Origin: Paracoccus haematequi
GTDB lineage: Bacteria > Pseudomonadota > Alphaproteobacteria > Rhodobacterales > Rhodobacteraceae
DNA: 64,000 bases
Assembly: GCA_945881965.1 (NCBI GenBank)
Contig: CAMCVS010000004.1
Coordinates: 213,264 to 277,263, forward strand
Direction of reading: 5' to 3'
Numbering within the stretch: the stretch's first letter is position 1; every line of letters starts with the position of its first letter. The position numbers were made by a program, and so were the translations under genes. A model generated the notes under the pieces. It made no database searches. It was given only the letters and a program-made list of their open reading frames with translations, and was not told the origin of the DNA. Positions 1 to 8,612 of the stretch are shown one piece after another.

Positions 1-596
1 TCTGGGCGGCGGCGCGGCGCGGGCGCCTGGGCGATACGATGGTGATGGGGGCGACGCAACTGGGCGTGGCGGTGCCGAATTTCTGGTTCGCCATGCTGAT
101 GGTGCTGGTGTTTGCCATCGGGTTGCGCTGGTTCCCGGCAGGCGGATTTGCGGGCTGGGACAAGGGGCTCTGGGCCGGCCTGCATAGCCTGACCCTGCCC
201 GCCATCGCATTGGCCCTGCCGCAGGCAGCGATCCTGACGCGGGTGATGCGGTCGGCGCTGATTGATGCGCTATCCGAGGATTACATCCGCACCGCGCGCG
301 CCAAGGGGCTGACACGGGGGCAGGCGCTGCGGCGGCATGCGCTGCGCAATGCGCTGATCCCGGTGCTGACCATCATCGGGATGCAGTTTTCCTTTCTGCT
401 GGCGGGGGCGATCATCATCGAGAACGTGTTCTACCTGCCGGGGCTGGGGCGGCTGATCTTTCAGGCGATTTCGGCGCGGGACCTGATTGTGGTGGAATCG
501 GTGGTGATGATCCTGGTGTTTGGCGTGATCGTGGTGAATTTCGCGGTCGATCTGGCCTATGCCGCTGTTGATCCCCGGCTAAGGGCGCGGGAATGA
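1..596 (+). CDS. ABC transporter inner-membrane permease, DppB/OppB family (5' partial)
   Basis: Permease of a binding-protein-dependent importer of the peptide/opine/nickel (DppB/OppB) class; it forms half of the membrane channel. The reading frame is already open at base 3 with no stop upstream, so the N-terminal part lies outside the window; the ATG at 39 is internal. Visible are hydrophobic segments around VAVPNFWFAML, LTLPAIALAL, FLLAGAIIIENVF and VMILVFGVIVVNFAVDL, and the cytoplasmic EAA-type loop TARAKGLTRGQAL that contacts the ATPase. It ends in the usual DPRLR tail. The stop overlaps the next permease start (ATGA at 593), so translation is coupled. The binding protein is probably upstream of the window. 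The substrate cannot be read from the permease. Confidence 0.93.
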   Translation, partial: WAAARRGRLGDTMVMGATQLGVAVPNFWFAMLMVLVFAIGLRWFPAGGFAGWDKGLWAGLHSLTLPAIALALPQAAILTRVMRSALIDALSEDYIRTARAKGLTRGQALRRHALRNALIPVLTIIGMQFSFLLAGAIIIENVFYLPGLGRLIFQAISARDLIVVESVVMILVFGVIVVNFAVDLAYAAVDPRLRARE

Positions 597-1402
597 TCGC
601 GTTCCGGCTGGGTCTGTTTCTGGTGCTGGTGGTGCTGGGCGCGGCGGCGGTCAGTCTGGTCTGGGTGCCGCAAGACGTGGGCGCGATGGCGATTGCCAAC
701 AAGCTGAAGCCGCCCACATTGGCGCATCCGATGGGCACGGATCATTTCGGCCGCGATGTGCTGTCGATGATCATGGTGGGCGCGCGCACGTCGATTGCGG
801 TGGCGCTGGTGGCGGTGGGCATCGGCATGGGCGTCGGCGTGCCGTTGGGGTTGGCGGCGGCGGCGAACCGGGGCGGCTGGCTGGACGAGATCATCATGCG
901 CGGCAATGATCTGGTATTCGCCTTTCCGTCGCTGGTGATTGCCATCCTGATCACGGCCACGTTCGGGCCGTCGGCGGTGAACGCCATTCTGGCCATTGGG
1001 ATTTTCAACATTCCGGTATTCGCGCGGGTGACGCGGGGGGCGGCGCTGTCGCTGTGGACGCGGGATTGGGTCATGGCCGCGCGGGTGGCGGGTAAGGGGC
1101 GGGTGCGCATCAGCGTGGAACATATCCTGCCGAACGTCGCCAACCTGTTGATCGTGCAGGGCACGATCCAGTTTTCATTGGGGATTCTGGCCGAAGCGGG
1201 CCTGTCCTATGTCGGCCTTGGCGCGCAGCCGCCGACGCCCAGCTGGGGTCGGATGCTGGCGGAAAGCCAGACGATGATTTCCTTTGCGCCGCATCTGGCG
1301 ATCTTTCCGGGGCTGGCGATCCTGTTCACCGTGCTGGGGTTGAACCTGTTGGGCGACGGGCTGCGCGATGCGCTGGACCCCCGGCTAAGGCGGTCGCGAT
1401 GA
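593..1402 (+). CDS. ABC transporter inner-membrane permease, DppC/OppC family
   Basis: Second permease of the same importer, 269 residues, close to the usual DppC length. A first membrane helix lies at about residues 5-23, then a periplasmic loop with the family sequence AHPMGTDHFGRDV at about 42-54, then the five-helix transport domain. The EAA loop is at about residues 162-180 (AARVAGKGRVRISVEHILP). The C-terminus again ends DPRLRR, as in DppB/DppC pairs. The start overlaps the upstream stop by four bases and its own stop overlaps the start of the ATPase at 1399, so the three genes form one translationally coupled unit. Confidence 0.94.
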   Translation: MIAFRLGLFLVLVVLGAAAVSLVWVPQDVGAMAIANKLKPPTLAHPMGTDHFGRDVLSMIMVGARTSIAVALVAVGIGMGVGVPLGLAAAANRGGWLDEIIMRGNDLVFAFPSLVIAILITATFGPSAVNAILAIGIFNIPVFARVTRGAALSLWTRDWVMAARVAGKGRVRISVEHILPNVANLLIVQGTIQFSLGILAEAGLSYVGLGAQPPTPSWGRMLAESQTMISFAPHLAIFPGLAILFTVLGLNLLGDGLRDALDPRLRRSR

Positions 1403-2976
1403 CGCTGTTGGCGATTGACAACCTGCACATGGCCATCGCGGGGCACCCGGTTCTGCGCGGCGTGTCGTTGGAATTGGCGGCGGGCGAGGTGCTGGGCGTG
1501 ATCGGCGAAAGCGGGTCGGGCAAGTCGATGACCGCATTCGCCGTGATGCAACTGTTGCCGGATGCGGCGCGCTGTTCAGGGCGGATCACCTTGGCGGGGC
1601 GCGATATGCTGGCGCTGGATGAACCCGCGCTGTGTGCCATGCGGGGCCGCTATGTGGGCATGGTGTTTCAGGAGCCGATGACGGCGCTGAACCCGTTGCA
1701 GACCATCGGCGATCAGGTGGCCGAAACGATCCGCATCCATGATGATCGCGGGCAGGACGATGCGCTGCGCCGCGCCGCTGATGCGTTGACCCGCGCGGAA
1801 TTGCCGCCAGAGCGGTTTCCGATGACGCGCTATCCGCATGAATTGTCGGGCGGGCAGCGGCAGCGCGTGGTGATCGCGATGGCGATTGCGCTGCGGCCCC
1901 GGCTGTTGATCGCGGATGAACCGACCACCGCGCTGGATGTGACGACACAGGCGCAGATACTCAGCCTCTTGGCGCGGCTGGCGCGTGAGGATGGCATGGG
2001 GTTGATGCTTATCTCACATGATCTGGCGGTGGTGGCGGGGCTGGCGGATCGGATTGCGATCATGCAGGCGGGTCAGGTGGTGGAACAAGGGCCGGTGTCG
2101 CTGTTGACGCGGGGCCTGACGCATCCCTATTCCCGCGCGCTGCTGGCGGCATCGACGCATCAGCCAGCGCGGGACGGCGGCGATGATGGCGATGTGATCC
2201 TGCGCGTGCGGGATGTTGTGCGCGACTATCCCGGGCGGCGCACGCTGCGGGGGCGCGCGCCCGCGTTTCGCGCCGTGGATGGCGTCAGTTTCGACATCCG
2301 GCGCGGCGAAAGCCTGGGGTTGGTCGGCGAATCCGGTTGCGGGAAATCGACCCTGACGCGGGCGATTCTGGGGTTGGAGCCGGTGCAGCGCGGGTCGATC
2401 ACCTTTCGCGGGCAGGCTGTGCATCCTGCGATGGGCAATGACCTGCGCGCCGGGATGCAGGTGGTGTTTCAAGACCCTTATGGCAGTTTCAATCCCCGCT
2501 GGCGGGTGGATCGTCTGGTGGCCGAACCGTTCCATCTGGCCCCTGTTGCGCCGGATGTGGCGCGCCACCGCGTGGCCGAAGCGCTGGAGGCGGTGGGCCT
2601 GCGCGCCTCTGACATGCAGAAATACATCCACGAGTTTTCCGGCGGCCAGCGGCAGCGCATCGCGATTGCCCGCGCTTTGGTGACGCGGCCCGACCTGATC
2701 CTGCTGGACGAGGCGGTGTCGGCGCTGGACGTGTCGGTGCGCGCGCAGGTGCTGGACCTGCTGGCGGATTTGTCCGACCGCCTTGGCCTGACCTATCTGT
2801 TCATCAGCCATGACCTGACCGTGGTGCGGGCGATCACCGACCGGGTGATGGTGATGCAGGCGGGGCGCATCGTGGAAACCGGCCCGACGGCGCAGGTGCT
2901 GACCGCCCCGCAACACCCCTACACGCGGGCGCTGATCGCCGCCGCACCGACATTGCCCACAGGAGATGCCGCATGA
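1399..2976 (+). CDS. Fused dual ATP-binding subunit of peptide/opine-type ABC importer (DppD-DppF)
   Basis: Both nucleotide-binding domains of the importer are on one chain of 525 residues, a known variant (as in YejF/GsiA). Domain 1 has Walker A GESGSGKS near residue 35, signature LSGGQRQRV near 150 and Walker B LLIADEP near 169. Domain 2 has Walker A GESGCGKS near 310, signature FSGGQRQRI near 413 and Walker B LILLDEA. Each half ends with the oligopeptide-transporter C-terminal motif (THPYSRALLAA and QHPYTRALIAA). It energises import by the two preceding permeases and is coupled to the next gene by a four-base overlap (ATGA at 2973). In the second Walker B the residue after the catalytic Glu is Ala, as is common in this class. 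Confidence 0.95.
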   Translation: MTLLAIDNLHMAIAGHPVLRGVSLELAAGEVLGVIGESGSGKSMTAFAVMQLLPDAARCSGRITLAGRDMLALDEPALCAMRGRYVGMVFQEPMTALNPLQTIGDQVAETIRIHDDRGQDDALRRAADALTRAELPPERFPMTRYPHELSGGQRQRVVIAMAIALRPRLLIADEPTTALDVTTQAQILSLLARLAREDGMGLMLISHDLAVVAGLADRIAIMQAGQVVEQGPVSLLTRGLTHPYSRALLAASTHQPARDGGDDGDVILRVRDVVRDYPGRRTLRGRAPAFRAVDGVSFDIRRGESLGLVGESGCGKSTLTRAILGLEPVQRGSITFRGQAVHPAMGNDLRAGMQVVFQDPYGSFNPRWRVDRLVAEPFHLAPVAPDVARHRVAEALEAVGLRASDMQKYIHEFSGGQRQRIAIARALVTRPDLILLDEAVSALDVSVRAQVLDLLADLSDRLGLTYLFISHDLTVVRAITDRVMVMQAGRIVETGPTAQVLTAPQHPYTRALIAAAPTLPTGDAA

Positions 2977-4421
2977 CCGACCTTGCGCTTTGGTTTGACC
3001 CGTCGAAATGCCTGATCAACGGCGAATGGGTGGCCGCATCGGGCGGCACGCTGCCGCTGTTCGACCCGTCCACGGGGTCGGAAATCGGGGCCATCGCGCG
3101 CGGGCAGGCGGCGGATATCGACGCGGCAGTGGCGGCGGCGGAGGCCGCGCGGCGCGGGCCCTGGGGGCGGATGACGGCGACCGAACGCGGGCGTATCCTG
3201 TCGGAACTGGGCCGTCTCGTCACAGCGCGCATCGACGATCTGGCGCGGATCGAGGCGTTCGATGTCGGCAAGCCCCTGAAACAGGCGCGGGCCGATGCCG
3301 TCGCCTTGGCGCGCTATTGCGAATATTACGGCGGCGCGGCGGACAAGCTGATGGGGGAAACCATCCCCTATCTGGATGGCTATACGGTGTATACCTTGCG
3401 CGAACCGCATGGCGTCACGGGCCATATCGTCCCGTGGAATTACCCGATGCAGATCATCGGGCGATCGGTCGGCGCGGCGCTGGCGACGGGGAATACCTGC
3501 GTGCTGAAACCGGCCGAGGATGCCTGCCTGACCGCGCTTGCCTTTGCCGATATGGCCCGTGCGGCGGGGTTGCCGGATGGCGTCTTGAACGTGGTTCCGG
3601 GACTGGGGTCCGAGGCGGGCGCGGCCCTGACCGCGCATCCGGGCATCCACCACATCAGCTTTACCGGGTCGGTTGGCACCGGCATGGCCGTGCAGGCGGC
3701 CGCGGCCCGCAATGTGATCCCCGTCACGCTGGAACTGGGCGGGAAATCCCCGCAGGTGGTGTTCAACGACGCCGACCTTGACCGCGCGCTGCCGTTTCTG
3801 GTCAACGCGGGCATCCAGAACTGCGGGCAGACCTGTTCGGCGTCCTCGCGCATTTTGGTGCAGCGCGGCGTTCATGATCAGGTGCTGGCGCGGATGGCGG
3901 AACGGTATGACGGCTTGCGTGTCGGGCCGGCCTTGGCCGATCTGGATGTCGGCCCGGTGATTTCCGCGAAACAGCAGCGCATCGTGGCGGGGTTTCTGGC
4001 GCAGGGGGCCGATCTGGAGGTCGCAGGCCGCGCCACGCTCGCCGACCTGCCCACGGGCGGCTATTACATCGCGCCCACCCTGCTGGCGGGCGTCAGCCCC
4101 GCGCATGCGCTGGCGCGCGACGAGATTTTCGGCCCGGTGCAAGTGGTGATCCCGTTTGATACCGAGGAAGAAGCCATCGCCATCGCGAACGGCACCGATT
4201 ACGGCCTTGTCGCGTCGGTCTGGACGCGGGACGGCGGTCGCCAGATGCGGCTGGCGCGTGCGATCCGCGCGGGGCAGGTGTTCATCAACAATTATGGCGC
4301 GGGCGGCGGGGTGGAATTGCCGTTCGGCGGCATGGGCAAATCCGGCCATGGCCGCGAAAAGGGGTTCGAGGCGCTGTATGGCTTTACCACGCTGAAAACC
4401 GTGGCCGCGTGGCACGGATAA
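2973..4421 (+). CDS. NAD(P)-dependent aldehyde dehydrogenase
   Basis: Aldehyde dehydrogenase superfamily enzyme, 482 residues, oxidising an aldehyde to the acid in the cytoplasm. The catalytic Glu is in LELGGKSPQ at about residue 253 and the nucleophilic Cys in NCGQTCSAS at about 287; the cofactor segment PWNYPMQ and the FTGSVGTG loop are intact. The overall look is closest to the betaine-aldehyde/gamma-aminobutyraldehyde dehydrogenase group, but substrate class is inference. The start overlaps the transporter ATPase stop, and an SDR dehydrogenase follows after a few bases. Together this suggests a catabolic operon that imports an amino- or alcohol-bearing solute and oxidises it stepwise, the SDR making the aldehyde and this enzyme removing it. 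Confidence 0.93.
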   Translation: MTDLALWFDPSKCLINGEWVAASGGTLPLFDPSTGSEIGAIARGQAADIDAAVAAAEAARRGPWGRMTATERGRILSELGRLVTARIDDLARIEAFDVGKPLKQARADAVALARYCEYYGGAADKLMGETIPYLDGYTVYTLREPHGVTGHIVPWNYPMQIIGRSVGAALATGNTCVLKPAEDACLTALAFADMARAAGLPDGVLNVVPGLGSEAGAALTAHPGIHHISFTGSVGTGMAVQAAAARNVIPVTLELGGKSPQVVFNDADLDRALPFLVNAGIQNCGQTCSASSRILVQRGVHDQVLARMAERYDGLRVGPALADLDVGPVISAKQQRIVAGFLAQGADLEVAGRATLADLPTGGYYIAPTLLAGVSPAHALARDEIFGPVQVVIPFDTEEEAIAIANGTDYGLVASVWTRDGGRQMRLARAIRAGQVFINNYGAGGGVELPFGGMGKSGHGREKGFEALYGFTTLKTVAAWHG

Positions 4422-4433
4422 GGGAGAATGAGC

Positions 4434-5174
4434 ATGAGATTGCAAGGCAAGACCGCCATCGTCACCGGCGGCGCTTCGGGGTTCGGCGCAGGCATCGCGC
4501 TGAAATTCGCGGCTGAAGGCGCGCAGGTGCTGGTCGCTGATATAAACGCGGATGGCGCAGCGACGATGGCGGCCGAGGTGGGCGGCCTGTCGATGGCCGC
4601 CAACGTGGCCGACAAGACAAGCGTCGGGGCCTTGGTGGATTTCGCGCTGACCCGCATGGGGCACGTCGATATTCTGGTGAACAACGCCGGCATCACCCAT
4701 CTGCCGATGCCGATGGAGGATGTTGAGGACGACATGTTTGACCGCGTGTTCGCGGTGAATTGCAAATCGGTCTATCTTTTCGCGCGCGCTTTGGTGCCGC
4801 ACATGAAGGCGCGGAAAGCGGGGGCGATCCTGAACATCGCGTCTACCGCCGGCCTTAGCCCGCGCCCCCGGCTGAACTGGTACAACGCGTCCAAGGGCTG
4901 GATGATCACCGCAACCAAGGCGATGGCGGTGGAACTGGCTCCCATGGGCGTGCGGGTCAACGCGCTGTGCCCGGTGGCGGGGGAAACGCCGCTCTTGGCA
5001 TCGTTTATGGGGCAGGACACGCCCGAAATGCGGGCCAAATTCCTGTCCACCATCCCCCTGGGCCGGTTTTCGACCCCCGATGACATGGGCAATGCCGCCT
5101 GTTTCCTGTGCTCGGACGAGGCCAGCATGATCACCGGTGTGGCCATGGAGGTGGACGGCGGGCGGTGTATTTAA
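4434..5174 (+). CDS. Short-chain dehydrogenase/reductase (SDR, glucose-dehydrogenase-like)
   Basis: Classical SDR of about 246 residues. The nucleotide-binding motif TGGASGFG lies near residue 12, the NNAG motif near 85, and the catalytic Ser-Tyr-Lys set is seen as the Ser in NIAST and the YNASK motif near 149. It ends with the usual VDGGRC segment. Two in-frame ATGs occur, at 4428 and 4434. The purine-rich GGGAG at 4422-4426 is only one base from the first but seven from the second, so I take 4434. It is the last gene of the ABC-ALDH operon and probably oxidises an alcohol whose aldehyde product goes to the neighbouring aldehyde dehydrogenase. The substrate is unknown. Confidence 0.92.
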   Translation: MRLQGKTAIVTGGASGFGAGIALKFAAEGAQVLVADINADGAATMAAEVGGLSMAANVADKTSVGALVDFALTRMGHVDILVNNAGITHLPMPMEDVEDDMFDRVFAVNCKSVYLFARALVPHMKARKAGAILNIASTAGLSPRPRLNWYNASKGWMITATKAMAVELAPMGVRVNALCPVAGETPLLASFMGQDTPEMRAKFLSTIPLGRFSTPDDMGNAACFLCSDEASMITGVAMEVDGGRCI

Positions 5175-5180
5175 TCTTTT

Positions 5181-5255
5181 CGCCATTTGCCTGTGCATGA
5201 CTTGACATTTGGCGGAGTCGCTGCCACATATCTGCTATCAAAGCCGCAAATGGCG
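5181..5255 (+). promoter_or_regulatory. Candidate promoter/operator of the RES-Xre toxin-antitoxin operon
   Basis: Two perfect inverted arms, CGCCATTTGC at 5181-5190 and GCAAATGGCG at 5246-5255, flank a -35 element TTGACA at 5202-5207 and a weak -10 (CACATA or ACATAT near 5225-5231). A partial third copy (ATTTGGCGG) lies at 5207-5214 within the promoter. Xre-type antitoxins commonly repress their own operon by binding repeats over the promoter, so this is the expected place for an autoregulatory site. The repeats are seen directly; the role is inference. Confidence 0.5.
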
Positions 5256-5308
5256 GCTGATTTGGGATTCGGGACAAGGCGCCCCCCGCAAACAGGACAC
5301 AAAACCCC

Positions 5309-5776
5309 ATGCTGACACGCAAATCGCCGCCCGGTGCGGGGGCGGAAACCGCAACGATTTCCTTTCTGTCCAGCAATATGCTGCGCATTGACGTGGCCGA
5401 TGCGCCCATTGTGATGGATTACAGCTATCGCGGCGTCAAAGCCGGGTACGACCCGAACCTGTTGCGGCAACTTGAACATGTCAGCTTGCTGTCGCGCGAG
5501 GATATCGAGATGATCATCTCGGCTCGCACGCTGGAACGGCGGCTGTCCCAGCGCGAGATGCTGAAGCTGGAAGAAAGCGACGGCATCGCCCGCTTGGTCC
5601 GCGTAATGGGCCGTGCCATACGCGTTTTCGAGGATGAGGATCTCGCCGAAGAATGGCTGCGAAGCCCCAACCCGGCACTGGATGACGAAATACCGATGCA
5701 GATGGCGCGCACAGATATCGGTGCCCGCGAGGTCGAGGGTGTGTTGACCCGGATCGAGCACGGGGTCTTTGATTGA
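5309..5776 (+). CDS. Antitoxin of RES-Xre system (MbcA/ParS/Xre family, DUF2384 C-terminal domain)
   Basis: 155 residues. The N-terminal half is a DNA-binding helical region in which LSQREMLKLEESDGIARL (about residues 80-97) matches the end of the Xre-like domain. The C-terminal part carries the toxin-binding DUF2384 pattern: a long helix, then EDLAEEWLRSPNPALD and a terminal VEGVLTRIEHGVFD, typical of ParS/MbcA antitoxins, where this segment covers the RES active site. The RES toxin starts inside its stop codon (TTGA), the standard antitoxin-first order. It likely neutralises the toxin and represses the operon through the repeats upstream. Start ATG at 5309; the ribosome-binding site is weak. 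Confidence 0.87.
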   Translation: MLTRKSPPGAGAETATISFLSSNMLRIDVADAPIVMDYSYRGVKAGYDPNLLRQLEHVSLLSREDIEMIISARTLERRLSQREMLKLEESDGIARLVRVMGRAIRVFEDEDLAEEWLRSPNPALDDEIPMQMARTDIGAREVEGVLTRIEHGVFD

Positions 5777-6234
5777 GGCGGGTCTTTCGGCTGGTCAGGC
5801 CGGACTATGCGCCCGGCCTGGATGGGCTGGGGGCGCGCCGGGATGGCGGAAGGTGGAACAGTGCCGGACGCGCGGCCGTCTATTGCGCCAGTTCGGTGTC
5901 GCTCGCGGCGATGGAGGTGTTCGTCCATTTACCGCCCAGCATGCGCACCCCGGACAAGCTGCCGAAACTGATGTTGGTGATGCTGGATATCCCCGATGGA
6001 TTGCCGGGTATCGCGGTTGACATGGCGGATGTGCCCGCACCGCAGGGCATCCATGATTACCGCGCCATCGGGGATCGTTGGCTGGCAGCAGGCCATGCGG
6101 TCTGGATGGATGTGCCGTCGCTGGTCATTCCCTATGAACGCAATCTTGTGCTGAACCCGAACCACCCGAACATGGGCAGCGTGGTCGTGTCGGCGGTTGT
6201 GCCTTTTGTCTATGACCAACGCATGGGTCATTGA
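5773..6234 (+). CDS. RES-domain toxin (NAD+-degrading/ADP-ribosylating) of RES-Xre toxin-antitoxin system
   Basis: 153 residues, normal for RES toxins. The family residues are present: Arg in GGRWNSAG (about 25-32), the following YCASS with AAMEV containing the conserved Ser and Glu, and the C-terminal signature SLVIPYERNLVLNP at about residues 117-130. Characterised members (MbcT, Res, ParT) deplete NAD+ or ADP-ribosylate a host enzyme and stop growth; whether this one acts on free NAD+ or on a protein cannot be told. The start is TTG at 5773, overlapping the antitoxin TGA, so toxin synthesis depends on antitoxin translation. No frameshift or missing core residue is seen, so the toxin appears intact. 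Confidence 0.88.
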   Translation: MRRVFRLVRPDYAPGLDGLGARRDGGRWNSAGRAAVYCASSVSLAAMEVFVHLPPSMRTPDKLPKLMLVMLDIPDGLPGIAVDMADVPAPQGIHDYRAIGDRWLAAGHAVWMDVPSLVIPYERNLVLNPNHPNMGSVVVSAVVPFVYDQRMGH

Positions 6235-6240
6235 CCGATC

Positions 6241-7146
6241 CTACCCCGCCCGCGCCGCCGTCACGATGATACTCTCGACCGGTTCGCCCCGGTCCTGGCG
6301 CAGGGTGGCGGGGGTTAGCTGCGGCACCAGCCCCGCCGCCGTCAGCACCCGCACCAGATAGGCCGCCGCATGGGCATAGCGGCTGCTGGGTTGCAGGCGA
6401 AAGTCACCGTCAGACAACGCTTCGACGGTAAACGCCAACATGCCCTGCGGTGCGAGGCTGGCGGCGGCCCACATGATGATTGGGTCCAGCGCGCCCAGAT
6501 AGATGAACACATCTGCCGCAAGGATCAGGTCATAGGGCGCGTCCGCCACGGGCATCTGTGCGATGTCCTGTTCCCACAGCCGGTCATAGACGCGCTTGGC
6601 CGTTGCCTCCCGCAGCATCGCGGGCGACAGGTCGCACCCGTCCAGCCAGCGCGCATGGGGCCGGATTGCTACCCCCATCAACCCGGTGCCGCAGCCAAGA
6701 TCCAGCACACGGTCAAAAGGGCCGCGCGCCGCGACCGCATCCAACAGCATTTGCGGCCCGCGATAGGACAACGCGCCGACTAGCGAGGCCTCGAAACCCG
6801 GCGCATAGGCGTCATACAGATTGCGCACAAAGGCAGGCGGCATGGCGTCAAGATCAGGCACGTCCCGCGTCAGGGCGATGCGCAGCGCGGCCCCCAACGC
6901 GTCGTCAGGGTCCAGCGCCAGCACCCGGTCCCACGCAGCCACCGCGCCCGCTGTGTCGCCCGCCGCGCTGCGCCATTCGCCCAGACGGAACCACGCGGCG
7001 GTCCAGCGCGGGGCCATGTCCAGCGCCTGCGCCATCAAATCGGCGGCGGCGGCAGGATCGCCACCCGCAGCCAGCCCATCGGCATAGGCGGCGCGGCGGT
7101 CGGCAAGCGGATCGCCCGAGGACAGGCGCAAGGGGGGCAGGGCCAT
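6241..7146 (-). CDS. TPR-containing SAM-dependent methyltransferase (COG4976 type)
   Basis: About 301 residues. The N-terminal ~110 residues form tetratricopeptide-like helices (AADLMAQALDMAPRW and VAAWDRVLALDPDD). The remainder is a class I methyltransferase with motif I VLDLGCGTGLMG and the acidic loop DGCDLSP. This pairing of TPR and methyltransferase is a recurring hypothetical family, often labelled trans-aconitate methyltransferase-like; the substrate is unknown. The frame stays open for 69 more codons upstream, but that part is Cys/Arg-rich and unlike a protein. The ATG at 7146 follows a CAGGTG ribosome-binding sequence and begins MALPPLRLSSGD, which I take as the start. It is divergent from the MFS gene at 7368. 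Confidence 0.85.
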   Translation of the reverse strand: MALPPLRLSSGDPLADRRAAYADGLAAGGDPAAAADLMAQALDMAPRWTAAWFRLGEWRSAAGDTAGAVAAWDRVLALDPDDALGAALRIALTRDVPDLDAMPPAFVRNLYDAYAPGFEASLVGALSYRGPQMLLDAVAARGPFDRVLDLGCGTGLMGVAIRPHARWLDGCDLSPAMLREATAKRVYDRLWEQDIAQMPVADAPYDLILAADVFIYLGALDPIIMWAAASLAPQGMLAFTVEALSDGDFRLQPSSRYAHAAAYLVRVLTAAGLVPQLTPATLRQDRGEPVESIIVTAARAG

Positions 7147-7367
7147 GAAACACCTGTTGCAACGCACCTTGCAGTGCCGCCGTCGCAGGGCGCCTGTCAA
7201 GCGCCTGCGCGTGCTGTCTCCAGCACGCGGCGTCACCGCGCAGAACGCGACGGCGCGTATGTGACCAAACCCCACGGCCCCGCTTGCACAATATTGCAGC
7301 GGATGGCACGGAAACCATGCGATATGCAAACCGGTCAGGATGACGCCGGACAAGACGGAGACGCGCG

Positions 7368-8546
7368 ATGATCCCTGGCCTGATATTCCTGTGCGGCACC
7401 TATATCCTTAGCCAGTTCTATCGCGCCTTTCTGGCCGTTCTGGCCGAGGTGTTGCAGGCCGATCTGGGGGCCGGGGCCGATGATCTGGCGCTGGCGTCGG
7501 GGCTGTGGTTCCTGACCTTCGCCCTGATGCAAATTCCCGTGGGCGAGGCGCTGGACCGCATCGGGCCGCGCCGCACCGCCGGGTGGCTGTTCCTGATCGG
7601 CGGCGCGGGGGGCGCGGTGGTATTCGCACTGGCGACAGCACCTTGGCATATCTCGGTAGCGATGGTGCTGATCGGCATTGGCTGTTCGCCGGTGCTGATG
7701 GCGTCGTTCTATATCTTTTCGCGGGTTTATCCGGCGGCCATGTTTGCCACGCTGGGGTCGGTGATGATCGGGGTCGGGTCACTGGGAAACATCGCAGGCA
7801 CCGTGCCCTTGGCCTGGGCGATCGAGACACTTGGCTGGCGCGAAACGCTGTGGGGCGTGGCGGGCGTATCGGCGCTGTTGGCGGGCGGCGTGTTCCTGAG
7901 TGTCCGCGACCCCGCGCGCGTGGGCCAGGGTCAGGCCGGGTCGGTGCTGGACCTGCTGCGCTTGCCAGCACTGTGGGCGATTTTCCCGATGCTGATCGTG
8001 AATTACCTGGCGGCGGGCGGGCTGCGCGGGCTGTGGGTCGGGCCATACCTGTCGGACGTCTATGGCGCGACGAATGCGGTGGTGGGGCAGGCGACGCTGT
8101 ACATGGGGCTGGCGATGATCGTGGGCACTTTCGCCTATGGCCCGCTCGACCGCCTCCTTGGCACCCGCAAATGGGTGATCTTTGGCGGCAACTTTCTGGG
8201 GACACTGGCTATTGCCGCCTTGGCGCTGTTCCCGTTGGCAGGCTACTGGCCTGCCATCCTTATGATCGTCGTCATCGGCTTCTTCGGGTCGTCGTTCCCG
8301 GTCATCATGGCGCATGCCCGCGCCTTTGTGCCGCCGCATCTGGCGGGGCGGGGGATGACGCTGATGAACCTGTTCGGCATCGGCGGCGTCGGTGTGTTTC
8401 AGGTCGTCACCGGGCGCGTCTATGCCGGAGTGGATGGCGAAGGCGTGGCGGTGCATCTGCCCTATCAGGCGGTGTTCGCCGTGTTCGCCGTGACCATGGC
8501 GCTGGGCCTTGCCGCCTACCTGTTCAGCCGCGACCGGGTGGATTGA
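7368..8546 (+). CDS. Major facilitator superfamily transporter
   Basis: 392 residues with about twelve hydrophobic segments. It has the MFS loop 2-3 signature as GEALDRIGPRRTAG at residues 57-70 and a second half-repeat after a central loop near residue 185 (VRDPARVGQGQAG). The acidic and basic loop residues are typical of the nitrate/oxalate-like or general sugar-phosphate branch, but a substrate cannot be assigned. The start ATG at 7368 follows GGAG at 7357-7360. The gene stands alone between a divergent methyltransferase and asd, so context does not suggest a ligand. Confidence 0.88.
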   Translation: MIPGLIFLCGTYILSQFYRAFLAVLAEVLQADLGAGADDLALASGLWFLTFALMQIPVGEALDRIGPRRTAGWLFLIGGAGGAVVFALATAPWHISVAMVLIGIGCSPVLMASFYIFSRVYPAAMFATLGSVMIGVGSLGNIAGTVPLAWAIETLGWRETLWGVAGVSALLAGGVFLSVRDPARVGQGQAGSVLDLLRLPALWAIFPMLIVNYLAAGGLRGLWVGPYLSDVYGATNAVVGQATLYMGLAMIVGTFAYGPLDRLLGTRKWVIFGGNFLGTLAIAALALFPLAGYWPAILMIVVIGFFGSSFPVIMAHARAFVPPHLAGRGMTLMNLFGIGGVGVFQVVTGRVYAGVDGEGVAVHLPYQAVFAVFAVTMALGLAAYLFSRDRVD

Positions 8547-8612
8547 GAAAAACAATCTGTTCCCTCTGCCCCGCAAACCCCGTATGACCGCGCGGGTCAG
8601 AGGAGAACTGTC

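Noticed and set aside
2919..5198. A 759-codon open frame on the minus strand across the aldehyde dehydrogenase and SDR genes
   Set aside because: It is rich in His, Arg, Gln and Pro with no recognisable domain, lies antisense to two well-supported enzymes, and is the usual shadow frame of GC-rich codon use.
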